The position numbers and the translations under genes are program-made. Positions 8,496 through 19,100 of a stretch of DNA of 64,000 bases are shown in pieces. The notes below the pieces were generated by a model. That model was given only the letters and a program-made list of their open reading frames with translations. It made no database searches and had not been told where the DNA came from. The DNA comes from Viridibacillus sp050278625 (GTDB lineage: Bacteria; Bacillota; Bacilli; Bacillales_A; Planococcaceae), in the NCBI RefSeq assembly GCF_050278625.1, contig NZ_JBNNTI010000005.1, positions 58,220 to 122,219 of the forward strand, in the 5' to 3' direction. The number at the start of each line of letters is the position of its first letter. Position 1 is the stretch's first letter.

Positions 8496-9202
8496 TACAT
8501 AAAACCTCCTTTACTTTTCGCACGATTTGCATAAATGATTTCAACCGTTATTGAAGAAACCAGAGCAGCAACTAATAACGCCCAGCCGGTAGACAACATT
8601 TGAGTCCAATAGAAAAAGCAGTTAATAACCGCAGCGAGTAATGCAAGCATGACTACTTTGTGATTACCTTTCATAGAAGGAACTAAAAGTCCGACGAACA
8701 TAGCATATAGAGCAATCCCCATAGCAACTTGTAAAAATGCTGGTAAATTTGCACCGATTAAGTGCCCGACTGCTGTGAAAACAACCCAACTCCCATATGC
8801 GATGAGCATAACACCTACACCAAATGAGGTAGGTAGTTTTTCTTCATTTCGTGTCGCAAGTACAGAGAATGATTCATCCGTTACCCAAAAAGCATAGATT
8901 GATTTTTTCCACTTTTTATCAGATTGCATCTTTTCATTCAGTGATGCCGTCATTAAAAAGTGACGGATATTGACGACAAAAGTATTAAGGACAATAAGTA
9001 AAGGATCTGTCCCTGTTGTTAATAAATTTAAAGTAATATACTGTGAAGCCCCAGCGTAAACGAATATACTCATAGCCGTTGCTTCAATCATTGACAGGCC
9101 GGCTGTTTTTGCGAGCAAGCCAAATGTCAGTGCAATTGGAAAGTAGCCGATCGCAATACTAGAACCTGCCTTCATACCTGCTGAAAAGCCGAGTTTTTTC
9201 AT
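8495..9202 (-). CDS. azlC: AzlC-type branched-chain amino acid exporter
   Basis: This 235-residue polytopic protein of the AzlC/YgaZ family contains MKAGSSIAIGYFPIALTFG and the VYAGASQY and NIRHFLM motifs. The start at 9202 (MKKLGFSAG) follows GGAGG by 8 nt; the frame opens upstream at 9241. It forms an operon with azlD and is divergent from a cupin-type XRE regulator 71 bp away, a common pairing for these exporters. The actual substrate is inferred only from the family. Confidence 0.9.
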   Translation of the reverse strand: MKKLGFSAGMKAGSSIAIGYFPIALTFGLLAKTAGLSMIEATAMSIFVYAGASQYITLNLLTTGTDPLLIVLNTFVVNIRHFLMTASLNEKMQSDKKWKKSIYAFWVTDESFSVLATRNEEKLPTSFGVGVMLIAYGSWVVFTAVGHLIGANLPAFLQVAMGIALYAMFVGLLVPSMKGNHKVVMLALLAAVINCFFYWTQMLSTGWALLVAALVSSITVEIIYANRAKSKGGFM

Positions 9203-9230
9203 GTGTAGGTCCTCCGTTAAAATGTTTAAT

Positions 9231-9260
9231 AAAGTATACAACTGTATGATAAAATATACA
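9231..9260. promoter_or_regulatory. Possible operator in the azlC / XRE-cupin divergent region
   Basis: The 71-bp intergenic region carries GTATAC at 9234-9239 and an inverted TGTAT...ATACA (9243-9260). Repeated TATAC half sites between divergent genes suggest a binding site for the XRE protein. Proposed by pattern only. Confidence 0.35.
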
Positions 9261-9273
9261 AGAGGTGAAATTA

Positions 9274-9828
9274 ATGGAAGAAATAAGCCGTAATTTAGGG
9301 AAACAATTGAAGAAGGTCCGTCATCAACGCTCGCTTAGCTTAGATGATATGGCCAAGTTAACTGATGTCAGTAAAGGTCAATTAGCGCAAATGGAAAAAG
9401 GAGAATCTAATCCAACCGTGTCGACGATTTGGAAAATTGCGGCCGGTTTACGTATATCATTTTCAACATTATTACAACCACCGAAGGAGCAATTTATTAA
9501 AATAAGTGGCGCAGAAATTCCCTTTGTCACAGAAAATGAAGGAAGATATCGAGTATATTCAATTATTCCTTATGACCCAGAGCGTGGTTGGGAATTGTTT
9601 AAAGTAGAGATGGATCCTGGGTGTAGTCATAAGAGTGAAGCACATAATGATGGGGTAGAAGAAACGATCACCGCTATAAGAGGACAAGTAGTTGTCGAAG
9701 CTGGTGACATGAGTGAAACCTTAAATGTTGGTGAAACGCTCGTATTTAAGGGACATCAAAGCCATCAGTATACGAATACTGCGAATGAAGTGACTGTCCT
9801 ACATTTTATTTTACAGTATAAACAGTAA
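9274..9828 (+). CDS. XRE-family regulator with C-terminal cupin domain
   Basis: The 184-residue protein has an N-terminal helix-turn-helix (about 8-62, with SLDDMAKLTDVSKGQLAQME) and a C-terminal small-molecule-binding cupin (about 75-180, ending HQYTNTANEVTVLHF). This architecture is frequent beside AzlC exporters and probably senses an amino acid or analogue. The start at 9274 was chosen because AGAGGTG at 9261-9267 is a well-spaced ribosome site; the GTG at 9265 overlaps it. The ligand is unknown. Confidence 0.85.
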   Translation: MEEISRNLGKQLKKVRHQRSLSLDDMAKLTDVSKGQLAQMEKGESNPTVSTIWKIAAGLRISFSTLLQPPKEQFIKISGAEIPFVTENEGRYRVYSIIPYDPERGWELFKVEMDPGCSHKSEAHNDGVEETITAIRGQVVVEAGDMSETLNVGETLVFKGHQSHQYTNTANEVTVLHFILQYKQ

Positions 9829-9898
9829 CTTATAGGGTAGCGCTCATTCCTCAGTTAGGATTTGAACAAGACGCTATTTTCTAGAGAGGAAGAAATAT

Positions 9899-10519
9899 AT
9901 GCCGGATTGGTTAACATTAGAAAATTTTCATACATTAGCAACAGAATATAGATTATTTGGAACGCTTCTTGGCATCTTACTACCGTTTATAGAAGCGTTT
10001 TTACCATTCCTCCCATTAGCTGCTTTCGTTGTCGCAAATGCCAGTGCATATGGGTTATGGATTGGTTTTCTACTCTCTTGGAGCGGAGCAGTATTAGGTT
10101 CTTATTGTGTATTTTTGGTCGTACGAAAGTATGGGCAAAGTCGATTATTGAACTTTGTGACAAATCGTGCTACGGTGAAAAGATTAATCCATTGGGTTGA
10201 AATGAAAGGGTTTACTCCCTTGTTTTTATTATTATGTTTTCCTTTTACACCATCAGCACTTGTCAATATTGTCGCAGGCTTATCCAGTTTAAAACGCCAT
10301 CATTATTTATTTACAGTAATGGCTTCAAAACTTGTTATGATTTTCTTCATTAGTTGGATTGGCTCAGATTTAAGTGCACTAATAACAGATCCTATTCGTA
10401 CTGGTATAATTGTAATATTGATCGGCGTTATGTGGTGGGGTGGGAAAAAGGTTGAAGGACATCTAAATGCTAAAGTAGAAGAAGATATGAGAAGCATCTC
10501 CCGAGCAAATAAAAAGTGA
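9899..10519 (+). CDS. TVP38/TMEM64-like (VTT domain) membrane protein
   Basis: This 206-residue integral membrane protein is of the VTT/DedA-like superfamily. The motif GTLLGILLPFIEAFLPFLP (about 21-39) and the central FPFTPSALVNIVAG (about 113-126) are hallmark re-entrant segments. Relatives are proposed lipid scramblases or undecaprenyl-phosphate flippases, but no substrate can be assigned here. The gene stands alone, preceded by GAGAGGAAG, and lies upstream of addB without a clear terminator. Confidence 0.85.
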   Translation: MPDWLTLENFHTLATEYRLFGTLLGILLPFIEAFLPFLPLAAFVVANASAYGLWIGFLLSWSGAVLGSYCVFLVVRKYGQSRLLNFVTNRATVKRLIHWVEMKGFTPLFLLLCFPFTPSALVNIVAGLSSLKRHHYLFTVMASKLVMIFFISWIGSDLSALITDPIRTGIIVILIGVMWWGGKKVEGHLNAKVEEDMRSISRANKK

Positions 10520-10640
10520 AGTAATTTGCCATTGCTCTATTTTTAATATAAAATAAGAACAGGTGTTCCTGTTGGATTTGAGATTAACATGTTTAACACA
10601 AATAATAAAAGTAGTCGTCATTGAAAGAGGAGGAGTTAGA

Positions 10641-13600
10641 ATGTCACTGCGTATCGTTTCTGGAAGGTCAGGCTCTGGAAAATCAACGCTTATTCATCAT
10701 GAAATAGTTGATATTATAAAGGAACAGTCGATAGGGGCACCAATATTCTTACTTGTTCCTGACCAAATGTCATTTTCTTCTGAATATGATTTAACACATC
10801 GCTACGGTGTATCAGGGCTTATACGGGCGCAAGTTACGACCTTTAAGCGTTTAGCGTGGCGCGTTCTGCAAGAAACTGGTGGTATTAGCCGACAAGAGAT
10901 TAACGGCTTTGGCTATAGAATGCTCATCAAACGTTTACTAGAGGATAATAAAGAACAGTTTTCATTGTTCCGTCAAGCAGCTGGAAAACGAGGTTTTACA
11001 GATGAGATGGAAACGTTGCTAAAAGAATTTAATCGCTATAGTTTAGATAGCAATACATTAGAAGCGCTTATATCAGATTTTGAAGGTTTGAATGCACCAC
11101 AGACATTGCGCGATAAGGCGCATGATCTGCAGTTATTATTGGCAGCTTTAGAAGAGCGGTTAGGTACTACATATATTGATAGTGAAGGTTACTTCCCTTT
11201 ACTAACAGCACAGCTAAAGGATTCGGAAATGATCCAATCTGCAGATATTTATATTGACGGATTTACAGCATTCACGACACGAGAATTCGAACTAGTGCAA
11301 GAACTTTTAAAAGTAGCGCGTCGAGTTACTGTTGTCTTACCTATGGAATCAGATGCTGATGCAGAGGATGAACAGGCATTATTTTATCAATCTGCTCGGA
11401 CAAGTGTGCGCTTAAAAGAATTAGCATTTGAAGAAGGTATTGAAGTAGAGCCAACTGTACATTGCCAAACAACACATCGTTTTCAAAAAAATGATTTAAA
11501 ATTTATAGAAGAAAAATTTGATTCACATGATGATGCAATAAGTAATTATTCGGGTAATTTTGAGATTATTGAAGCAGCTAATCGCCGTGCTGAAGTACAT
11601 GCAATTGCTAGAAAAATTAGGGGATCTATACAAAATGACTCCATTCGTTATCGTGAGATGGCTATTTTGTATCGTCAAGCAGATGTATATGATCCGTTAT
11701 TTTCTACAATCTTCCCTCAATATGATATTCCGGTCTTTGTGAGTCAAAAAAAACCAATGCTTCATCATCCGTTAATAGAACTTAGTCGCTCGGCTCTGGA
11801 GGCTATCCAATCTGATTGGAAGTACGAGCCTATTTTCCGTGCAGTAAAAACGGATTTGTTTTTTCCAGTAGATGCAGACTTACAAGTTTGGCGGGAGCGA
11901 GCAGACCGTTTAGAAAACTTTGTTATAGCGCAAGGTATTTATGGTGAGCGCTGGTTTGATGAGGATCGCTGGTTATATAAAAAGTATCGTGGACTAGAAT
12001 TTTTAACGAAAAACCAAACAGATGAAGAGCGTGCCTTCCAGCAAGAAATTGAAGCAGCTCGCGGTAAAGTTAGAGAACCTTTAAGAGAGTTAGAAAATGA
12101 ATTAGCTAGCTGTCAAACGGGTCGCGATATTGCAACAGCTCTGTTTAATTTTATTGAGAATCTTTCAGTTTATGAAAAACTACAAGCTTTAAAAGATAAA
12201 GAAATAGACAAAGGTCAACTCTTAGCTGCAAGCGAACATGAACAGGCTTGGAATCAGTGGGTAGACGTACTAGATCAATTTGTCATGATGTTCGGTGAAC
12301 AAGAAATGACACTAGAAGAAGCACTACATACGTTAGAAGAAGGTTTTGATACTTTAGAGTTTTCACGTATCCCACCATCATTAGACCAAGTGACGATTGC
12401 AACGGCAGACTTGTCTCGTTTAACAAATATGAAAGCTGTTTTCGTAATTGGTATGAATGAAGGTATATACCCGCAACGGATGGACCATGAAGGGCTGCTA
12501 TCAGATTCAGAACGTGAATGGTTTATGCAGCTTGGAATGGAGCTCGCACCAACATCTAAAACAAGGTTGTTAGAAGAATCATTCATCACCTATCGTGCTT
12601 TAACAATGGCGTCTGATAAACTTGTTGTTAGTTATGCGATTGCAGATGAAGAAAGTAAAGCATTATTACCATCACTATATGTGAAGAAATTACAGCAACT
12701 TATTCCAAATACGCCATTTACAAGAGCGTTAATGGATCCAACTGAAGCTTTATCAGAGCTATCGGATCTCCCTTATATTAATCACCCTAATACGTCTTTA
12801 GCCTATTTAATGATGCAACTAAGACAAGTGGAGCATGGAAAAGAGCTAACACCTGAATGGCGTGCATTGAGGGCTTATTATGAAGAGGATCCTTATTGGT
12901 CAGATATTTTAGAGCGTCTAATGCGTCCATTAACAGTACTGAATAAAGCAGAGCAACTTACACCGGATATCACTGAAGCCTTATATGGCTCAACACTTAC
13001 CTCTAGTGTTTCACGTATTGAGAAGTTTTATGGTTGTCCGTTTTCTCATTTTTCTACTTATGGATTACGACTTGAAGAGCGCGCGGAATATCGCCTTGAA
13101 ACGCCGACAATCGGTGACTTATTCCATGCCGCATTAAAATGGATTTCTGAGGAAACACATGAGAAGAATATAAAATGGGGTCAGTTAAACCCAGAGCAGT
13201 GTGCTGGTTTAGCGAAAAGAGCGGTAGATAAGATTTCCCCACTATTATATCACCAAATATTAATGAGTACGTCTCGTTATAGATACATTCAACGAAAGTT
13301 AACATTAATCGTACAAAGAACGATGCTTTCTTTAAGTCAACATGCACGGGTATCAAATTTCAAACCGATTGCTTTAGAAGCCGCATTTGGACCAGGAGAA
13401 CCCTTACCACCTCTGATGATTAAATTAGATGGAGGTAAGAAAATGCAAATGCGCGGTCGAATTGACCGTGTAGATGCTACAACAATCAGTGACAAACCGT
13501 ATATTCGCGTTGTAGATTATAAATCTTCTGCAAAAAAACTAGATTTAAATGATGTATATTATGGTCTATCTTTACAAATGCTCACCTATTTAGATGTAGC

Positions 13601-14177
13601 TGTTGAAAACTCTGAGGCATGGTTACCATTGCATTCCGAAGCTGGTGGTGTGCTATATATTCATGTCCACAATCCGATGTTAAAGCCTCATGATAATTTG
13701 GATGGACCACAGGCAGAGATTGAACGATTGAAAGAATTTAAGATGAAAGGTCTTTTATTAGACGATAGAGAGACTTTGATTGATATGGATGAAGCGCTTG
13801 AAGAAGGGGGCCATTCACAAGTTGTACCCGTTTATGTGGGTAAAAAGGATGGTACTGTTTCTCCAAAAATGTCTTCTGTTATATCGACGCAAGATTTGGG
13901 ACATCTACGAGATTTTGTACGTCACAAGCATCAGCAGGCTGGCGAGGGCATTTTAGCGGGACATACTGATATAAGTCCTTACCGAATGAAAACACGAACA
14001 GCTTGCGAGTATTGCTCATTTAAGAGCGTGTGTCAATTTGATACAACAGATGCAAAGCAACATTATCGATACTTACAACCAATCGGCAAAAAAGAAGATG
14101 TTATAGAGCAAATTCGAAAGGAGACTAGAGTAGATGATGACAATTCCTGTGAAGCCGACGACAGCAACTTGGACTGA
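10641..14177 (+). CDS. addB: ATP-dependent helicase/nuclease subunit B (AddB)
   Basis: AddB is the Chi-recognising subunit of the AddAB helicase-nuclease, which resects double-strand breaks. This 1178-residue protein has Walker A GRSGSGKST (residues 8-16). Its RecB-type nuclease domain near the C-terminus (VVDYKSS, QMLTYLD) is flanked by the four cysteines of the 4Fe-4S cluster: one in FYGCPFSHF and three in ACEYCSFKSVC. B. subtilis AddB is 1166 residues. The start at 10641 follows AGAGGAGG; the frame opens upstream at 10563. AddA begins 44 nt inside its 3' end. Confidence 0.97.
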   Translation: MSLRIVSGRSGSGKSTLIHHEIVDIIKEQSIGAPIFLLVPDQMSFSSEYDLTHRYGVSGLIRAQVTTFKRLAWRVLQETGGISRQEINGFGYRMLIKRLLEDNKEQFSLFRQAAGKRGFTDEMETLLKEFNRYSLDSNTLEALISDFEGLNAPQTLRDKAHDLQLLLAALEERLGTTYIDSEGYFPLLTAQLKDSEMIQSADIYIDGFTAFTTREFELVQELLKVARRVTVVLPMESDADAEDEQALFYQSARTSVRLKELAFEEGIEVEPTVHCQTTHRFQKNDLKFIEEKFDSHDDAISNYSGNFEIIEAANRRAEVHAIARKIRGSIQNDSIRYREMAILYRQADVYDPLFSTIFPQYDIPVFVSQKKPMLHHPLIELSRSALEAIQSDWKYEPIFRAVKTDLFFPVDADLQVWRERADRLENFVIAQGIYGERWFDEDRWLYKKYRGLEFLTKNQTDEERAFQQEIEAARGKVREPLRELENELASCQTGRDIATALFNFIENLSVYEKLQALKDKEIDKGQLLAASEHEQAWNQWVDVLDQFVMMFGEQEMTLEEALHTLEEGFDTLEFSRIPPSLDQVTIATADLSRLTNMKAVFVIGMNEGIYPQRMDHEGLLSDSEREWFMQLGMELAPTSKTRLLEESFITYRALTMASDKLVVSYAIADEESKALLPSLYVKKLQQLIPNTPFTRALMDPTEALSELSDLPYINHPNTSLAYLMMQLRQVEHGKELTPEWRALRAYYEEDPYWSDILERLMRPLTVLNKAEQLTPDITEALYGSTLTSSVSRIEKFYGCPFSHFSTYGLRLEERAEYRLETPTIGDLFHAALKWISEETHEKNIKWGQLNPEQCAGLAKRAVDKISPLLYHQILMSTSRYRYIQRKLTLIVQRTMLSLSQHARVSNFKPIALEAAFGPGEPLPPLMIKLDGGKKMQMRGRIDRVDATTISDKPYIRVVDYKSSAKKLDLNDVYYGLSLQMLTYLDVAVENSEAWLPLHSEAGGVLYIHVHNPMLKPHDNLDGPQAEIERLKEFKMKGLLLDDRETLIDMDEALEEGGHSQVVPVYVGKKDGTVSPKMSSVISTQDLGHLRDFVRHKHQQAGEGILAGHTDISPYRMKTRTACEYCSFKSVCQFDTTDAKQHYRYLQPIGKKEDVIEQIRKETRVDDDNSCEADDSNLD

Positions 14178-17100
14178 TGAGCAGTGGAAAGCAATTTGGA
14201 CTACTGGTCAAGATACTTTAGTATCGGCTGCAGCGGGCTCAGGAAAAACCGCTGTATTGATCAATCGAATGATTGAAAAGGTTATCTCTACAGATAATCC
14301 AATCGATGTTGATGAATTATTAGTTGTAACATTTACAAATGCGTCTGCAGCTGAAATGCGTCATCGTATGGCCGAAGCGCTTGAAAAAGCAATTACTAAT
14401 CAACCAGACTCAAAGCATCTTAGAAGACAATTAAGCTTGTTAAATAAAGCGCAAATTTCTACATTGCACTCATTCTGTTTAAATATTGTTCGACAATATG
14501 CTTATTTATTAGATATTGACCCTGGCTTCAGAATTGCAAACGATACAGAAGCGGCACTATTAAAAGATGATACTTTAGCTGAGGTATTAGAAGAAGCTTA
14601 TAACAGTGACCAAGTTGACGATGTTTACCGTTTAGTAGACAGTTTCACATCCGATCGAGATGACCAAGCAATTGAGTCGTTAATTGATAAATTATATGAT
14701 ATGTCACGTGTTAATCCAGAGCCGATGAAATGGCTAGAATCCCTTCCAGATCAATATAATCTTGACGGTATTACATCAATTAATGAGTTGCCAATCAGTC
14801 ATATAATTAAGCGTTCGGTTAGCCATGCTATTGAAGCTGCATATTCGCTTATTAAAGACATGCGAGAGCTAAGCTTAGAACCAAACGGACCTTCAGCTTA
14901 TGGTGAAACAGCTGAGAAGGATTTTATTTTATTAACTGAGGCACGTGCATTTTTACATGAACGTTCGTGGGAAGAGGCGTACGAATATTTCCATGCCGTA
15001 AGCTGGGCGAGAATTTCTACGAAGAAAATGGATTGTGATTTAGAACTAAAAGCTTTAGCTCAAAACAAACGTAAGCAAGCAAAGGATTTATTTGACACGG
15101 CTAAAAAACAATATTTCACAAGACGACCAGATAGATTGCTAGAAGAGATTCGTCTAATGAAACCTATACTCGAAACACTAGTGAAAATTGCTGCAAGTTT
15201 CAGTCAAAAATATGCTGCAGCAAAAAACGAAAAAGGTCTTGTGGATTTCTCCGACTTAGAACATTTTGCTTTGCAAATTCTAACGGATGAAATAGATGGA
15301 AAACTTGTCCCATCAGCAGTAGCACTTAGCTTTCGAGAAAAATTTAATGAAGTACTTGTTGATGAATATCAAGATACCAACAAGCTTCAAGAAACCATTT
15401 TACAGCTTGTGAAAAGTGGTAGAGAAGCGGATGGCAATATGTTTATGGTTGGTGATGTGAAACAATCTATTTATCGTTTCCGATTAGCAGAGCCAACACT
15501 CTTTTTAAATAAATATCTGGCGTTTGAAGAAGAACCAACAGAAACAGGTATGAAAATTGACTTAAATGCGAATTTCAGAAGTCGACCAGAGGTTTTACAC
15601 GGTACAAACTATGTTTTTTCACAAATTATGGGCGAAGAAGTCGGAGAGATTAATTATGACGAAGCTGCAGCGTTAAAGCCGCAAGCTCCTTATAATGAAA
15701 AAGAAGCGCCTATTGAATTGACCGTCCTATATACAGACCAATCAGAAGAGGAAGTCGCTGCGGAATCTGATGATAGTCAAGTGGAGGTAAGTTCAGAGCT
15801 GCAAGCTGAAGAAGAATTAAAAAAATCTCAACAAGAAGCACGCTACATAATCGCGAAAATTAAGCAATTAATGGATTCTGGACAAATGGTTTATGATACA
15901 AAGAAAGGCATAGAACGCCCTTTAGAATATCGTGATATTGTCATATTAATGCGCTCGATGACATGGTCGGGTGACCTAGCAGAAGAGTTTAAGCTGGCAG
16001 GTATTCCGTTGTATGCAGAGTTGTCTAAAGGGTATTTTGAAGCCCTTGAAGTAATGATAATGGTAAATACGTTAAGAATTATTGATAACCCATATCAAGA
16101 TATTCCATTAGCATCTGTACTAAGAGCGCCATTTGTTGGTCTAACGGAGAATGAGTTAGCAAAAATTCGTTTAGCTGACCCGAAAGCACCTTTTTATGAT
16201 GCGTTGAAGCAATTTGTACGCATCGAAGGGACTGGTCTAAAATCTAGTACTGCTGAAAAGTTACAACGTTTCCTACTGCAATATGAAGATTGGCGTGATT
16301 TAGCACGCAGGGGTTCTCTAGCAGACTTAATTTGGCGAGTATATATTGATACAAATTATTATGAAATGGTTGGTGCAATGCCTAATGGCAAGCAGCGTCA
16401 AGCAAATTTACGTGCTCTTCATGATCGTGCATTATCGTATGAAAAGACTTCATTCCGTGGGTTGTTCCGATTTTTGAGATTCGTAGATCGTATGCGACTA
16501 CGTGGTGATGATTTAGGAACTGCGCGTGCTATTAGTGAAACGGAAAATGTTGTACGTTTAATGACGATTCACTCATCTAAAGGATTAGAGTTCCCTTATG
16601 TTTTTGTAGCAGGATTAGGCCGAGAGTTTAACAAAATGGATTTCAATTTACCTTATTTATTTGACCAACAATTTGGCTTAGCGGTGAAAATGATTGACCC
16701 TGAAAAACGTATTCAATATACTTCTCTACCATTCCTTGCAATGCAAGAGAAAAAGAAGCTTGAATTGAAGGCAGAAGAGATGCGCGTTCTTTATGTTGCA
16801 ATGACGCGAGCAAAAGAACATCTTTATCTAGTAGGTACAGTGAAAAATTGGGATAAGACAAAAGCTGTCTGGGAAGACGCTCAACTATTAACTGCAGGTG
16901 AAATGCTACCTGATCATGTACGAGCATTAGCAAAAAGTTATTTAGATTGGATTGGTCCTGCTTTAGCAAGACACCCAGATTATGACCGATGTCTAAATGA
17001 TGGAGATCAGATAGAGGTTAACGAATTATCAAGATGGAAAGTTCAAGTTATAGGTGCAGAGCATTTTAAAGCACCATTAGAAGTAGCTGGAATAGAAGAA

Positions 17101-17856
17101 GAGGTTGTTGTAGATGCCAAAAAATCTGCTCAAGTAGATGAGGGCTTATTAACAACTATTAAAAAGCGTTTTGATACAGCGTATGCATATGATAGAGCGA
17201 TAGCAAAACGATCTAAAACTTCTGTTAGTGAACTAAAACGTCTGCAAACTTTAGAACAATTTGAGCAACCTGAACTTTTTTGGAATGCTCCTAAAAAACT
17301 GCAGCAAGTGTCGAAAAGACCAAGCTTTTTACAACAACGTTCGTTAACTGCAGCCGAAATTGGAACAGCTATGCATACGGTAATGCAACATATACCACAG
17401 CAAGGTTTGCATTCAATCGAGGAGGTTGATGTTTTTGTGCAAGGACTTGTTGACCGTCAACTCTTGACGAAAGAAGAGGGGACAGCTGTGCAGGCACCGA
17501 AAATTACAGGTTTCTTTTCTACACCTGCGGGGCAACGCTTTATGAATGCAGTGGAACTTTATCGAGAAACGCCATTTACTTTTAGTATTACTGATGAAGA
17601 CGGTGATTCACAAATTGTACAAGGGATTGTAGATTGTCTGTTTAAAGAAGAAGATGGCAAGTGGATATTACTCGACTATAAAACAGACCGTATTAATGGA
17701 ATGATGAAAACGGATGAAGGCTTACAGAAAGAGATGAAGGAACGTTACGATGTACAGTTGAAGCTTTATAAAAAGGCACTAGAAGAAACTTTAAGGATTA
17801 CTGTTGCAGAAAAGTTAATTTATGCATTTGACGCACAGCGATCAATTGAATTATAG
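14134..17856 (+). CDS. addA: ATP-dependent helicase/nuclease subunit A (AddA)
   Basis: AddA is the 3'-5' UvrD-like helicase and nuclease of AddAB. The 1240-residue protein has Walker A AAAGSGKTAV (residues 32-41), Walker B VDEYQDTN, motif IV/V NFRSRP and VRLMTIHSSKGLEFP, and a C-terminal RecB-type nuclease (EIGTAMHTVMQH, LLDYKTDR). Length fits the family (1232 in B. subtilis). Two adjacent ATG codons (14134, 14137) overlap the addB end, with AAAGGAG about 10 nt upstream, so translation is coupled to addB. Confidence 0.97.
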   Translation: MMTIPVKPTTATWTDEQWKAIWTTGQDTLVSAAAGSGKTAVLINRMIEKVISTDNPIDVDELLVVTFTNASAAEMRHRMAEALEKAITNQPDSKHLRRQLSLLNKAQISTLHSFCLNIVRQYAYLLDIDPGFRIANDTEAALLKDDTLAEVLEEAYNSDQVDDVYRLVDSFTSDRDDQAIESLIDKLYDMSRVNPEPMKWLESLPDQYNLDGITSINELPISHIIKRSVSHAIEAAYSLIKDMRELSLEPNGPSAYGETAEKDFILLTEARAFLHERSWEEAYEYFHAVSWARISTKKMDCDLELKALAQNKRKQAKDLFDTAKKQYFTRRPDRLLEEIRLMKPILETLVKIAASFSQKYAAAKNEKGLVDFSDLEHFALQILTDEIDGKLVPSAVALSFREKFNEVLVDEYQDTNKLQETILQLVKSGREADGNMFMVGDVKQSIYRFRLAEPTLFLNKYLAFEEEPTETGMKIDLNANFRSRPEVLHGTNYVFSQIMGEEVGEINYDEAAALKPQAPYNEKEAPIELTVLYTDQSEEEVAAESDDSQVEVSSELQAEEELKKSQQEARYIIAKIKQLMDSGQMVYDTKKGIERPLEYRDIVILMRSMTWSGDLAEEFKLAGIPLYAELSKGYFEALEVMIMVNTLRIIDNPYQDIPLASVLRAPFVGLTENELAKIRLADPKAPFYDALKQFVRIEGTGLKSSTAEKLQRFLLQYEDWRDLARRGSLADLIWRVYIDTNYYEMVGAMPNGKQRQANLRALHDRALSYEKTSFRGLFRFLRFVDRMRLRGDDLGTARAISETENVVRLMTIHSSKGLEFPYVFVAGLGREFNKMDFNLPYLFDQQFGLAVKMIDPEKRIQYTSLPFLAMQEKKKLELKAEEMRVLYVAMTRAKEHLYLVGTVKNWDKTKAVWEDAQLLTAGEMLPDHVRALAKSYLDWIGPALARHPDYDRCLNDGDQIEVNELSRWKVQVIGAEHFKAPLEVAGIEEEVVVDAKKSAQVDEGLLTTIKKRFDTAYAYDRAIAKRSKTSVSELKRLQTLEQFEQPELFWNAPKKLQQVSKRPSFLQQRSLTAAEIGTAMHTVMQHIPQQGLHSIEEVDVFVQGLVDRQLLTKEEGTAVQAPKITGFFSTPAGQRFMNAVELYRETPFTFSITDEDGDSQIVQGIVDCLFKEEDGKWILLDYKTDRINGMMKTDEGLQKEMKERYDVQLKLYKKALEETLRITVAEKLIYAFDAQRSIEL

Positions 17857-17868
17857 GAGGGTAAGTTT

Positions 17869-19059
17869 TTGAGATTAACACCAACACCTATGCAAAAAAG
17901 GATTGATACACTCGATATAATACGTGGTTTTAGTTTGCTAGGTATTCTTTTAGTAAATATGTTTGCATTTAGTACTCCTTTACCACATATTGATTTAAAA
18001 ACTTGGTTTGAAACGCCAATAGATAAAGAATATCATCAGTGGCTAGATATTTTTGTGCAAAGTAGCTTTTATCCGCTATTTTCAATGTTATTTGGATATG
18101 GTCTCGCAATGCAATTTACGAAAGCAACAAATATAGGTGACAACTTCTATAAAATTGGATCGAAGCGTTTAGCGGTGTTATTTGGCATTGGTGTGTTACA
18201 TGCCTTCCTTATTTGGTGGGGTGACATTTTAATGACTTATGCATTTTGTGGTTTCTTCTTACTAACCCTGTTACGTTTGAAACCAGTTTGGTTAATAACG
18301 ATTGGTGGAGCGCTATATGGAATAGTACAGAGCTTCTTAGTAATGTTAATGGGATTATCATCATTTGTGGAAGATTCTGCTGATTTATCTGAGTTTGTGG
18401 ATATAGCTGCTATTGAAAGTGCAATAGCAGCATACGGTTCTGGTTCATGGACAGAGGCTTTCATGCAACGTCTAGCAGATTTACAAGTACAGGCTTCTCC
18501 AGGGGTGTGGATAGGAGCATTGTTTATGATTTTACCTTATATGTTATTAGGAGCTGCTGCATCCAAATGGCAACTAGTTGAACGTGCAAAGGAAAAACGA
18601 GTATTTTGGATTATTTTAACTGCTATTACCATACCGGTTGGGGTAACCCTTAAAATGTTGCCATATAACTTAGAGCGTAATTTTTTCCTTGACTATGTCC
18701 AAGTTTCATTCGGTGGGCCGATACTTGCGATAGGTTATGCGGGTCTCATCGTCTTAATATGCCAAATTCCGCAATTTATAAAAATCTTGTCGCCTGTAGC
18801 AAAGGCAGGTCGTATGTCGATGACAATATATTTAATGCAATCTATTATCGGAACATTCATTTTCTATCACTATGGATTAGGATTATATGGTAAAATCGGT
18901 GTCGATACCGTTACTTGGTTAGCTGTGGGGATTTTTGTTCTGCAATTAGTATTTGCTGAGCTTTGGTTCCTTAAATTTAAGCAAGGGCCGGTTGAAGCAG
19001 TATGGAAACGATTAACTTACGGAAAAATGTTAGAGAAAAAAGAGGAAATTGGTCGATAA
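17869..19059 (+). CDS. DUF418-family membrane protein
   Basis: This 396-residue polytopic membrane protein begins with the family signature RIDTLDIIRGFSLLGILLVN and has about ten membrane segments. The C-terminal DUF418 domain includes GRMSMTIYLMQS. Relatives (YeiB, YxaH, YrkO) are uncharacterised and distantly resemble acyltransferase-3 proteins. It starts at a TTG 9 nt after GGAGGG, 13 nt behind addA, so it is probably read through from addBA. No function is assigned. Confidence 0.85.
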   Translation: MRLTPTPMQKRIDTLDIIRGFSLLGILLVNMFAFSTPLPHIDLKTWFETPIDKEYHQWLDIFVQSSFYPLFSMLFGYGLAMQFTKATNIGDNFYKIGSKRLAVLFGIGVLHAFLIWWGDILMTYAFCGFFLLTLLRLKPVWLITIGGALYGIVQSFLVMLMGLSSFVEDSADLSEFVDIAAIESAIAAYGSGSWTEAFMQRLADLQVQASPGVWIGALFMILPYMLLGAAASKWQLVERAKEKRVFWIILTAITIPVGVTLKMLPYNLERNFFLDYVQVSFGGPILAIGYAGLIVLICQIPQFIKILSPVAKAGRMSMTIYLMQSIIGTFIFYHYGLGLYGKIGVDTVTWLAVGIFVLQLVFAELWFLKFKQGPVEAVWKRLTYGKMLEKKEEIGR

Positions 19060-19100
19060 TTAATGTATCATTGAAAAAAAAAGAAGGAGTGCCAATATTC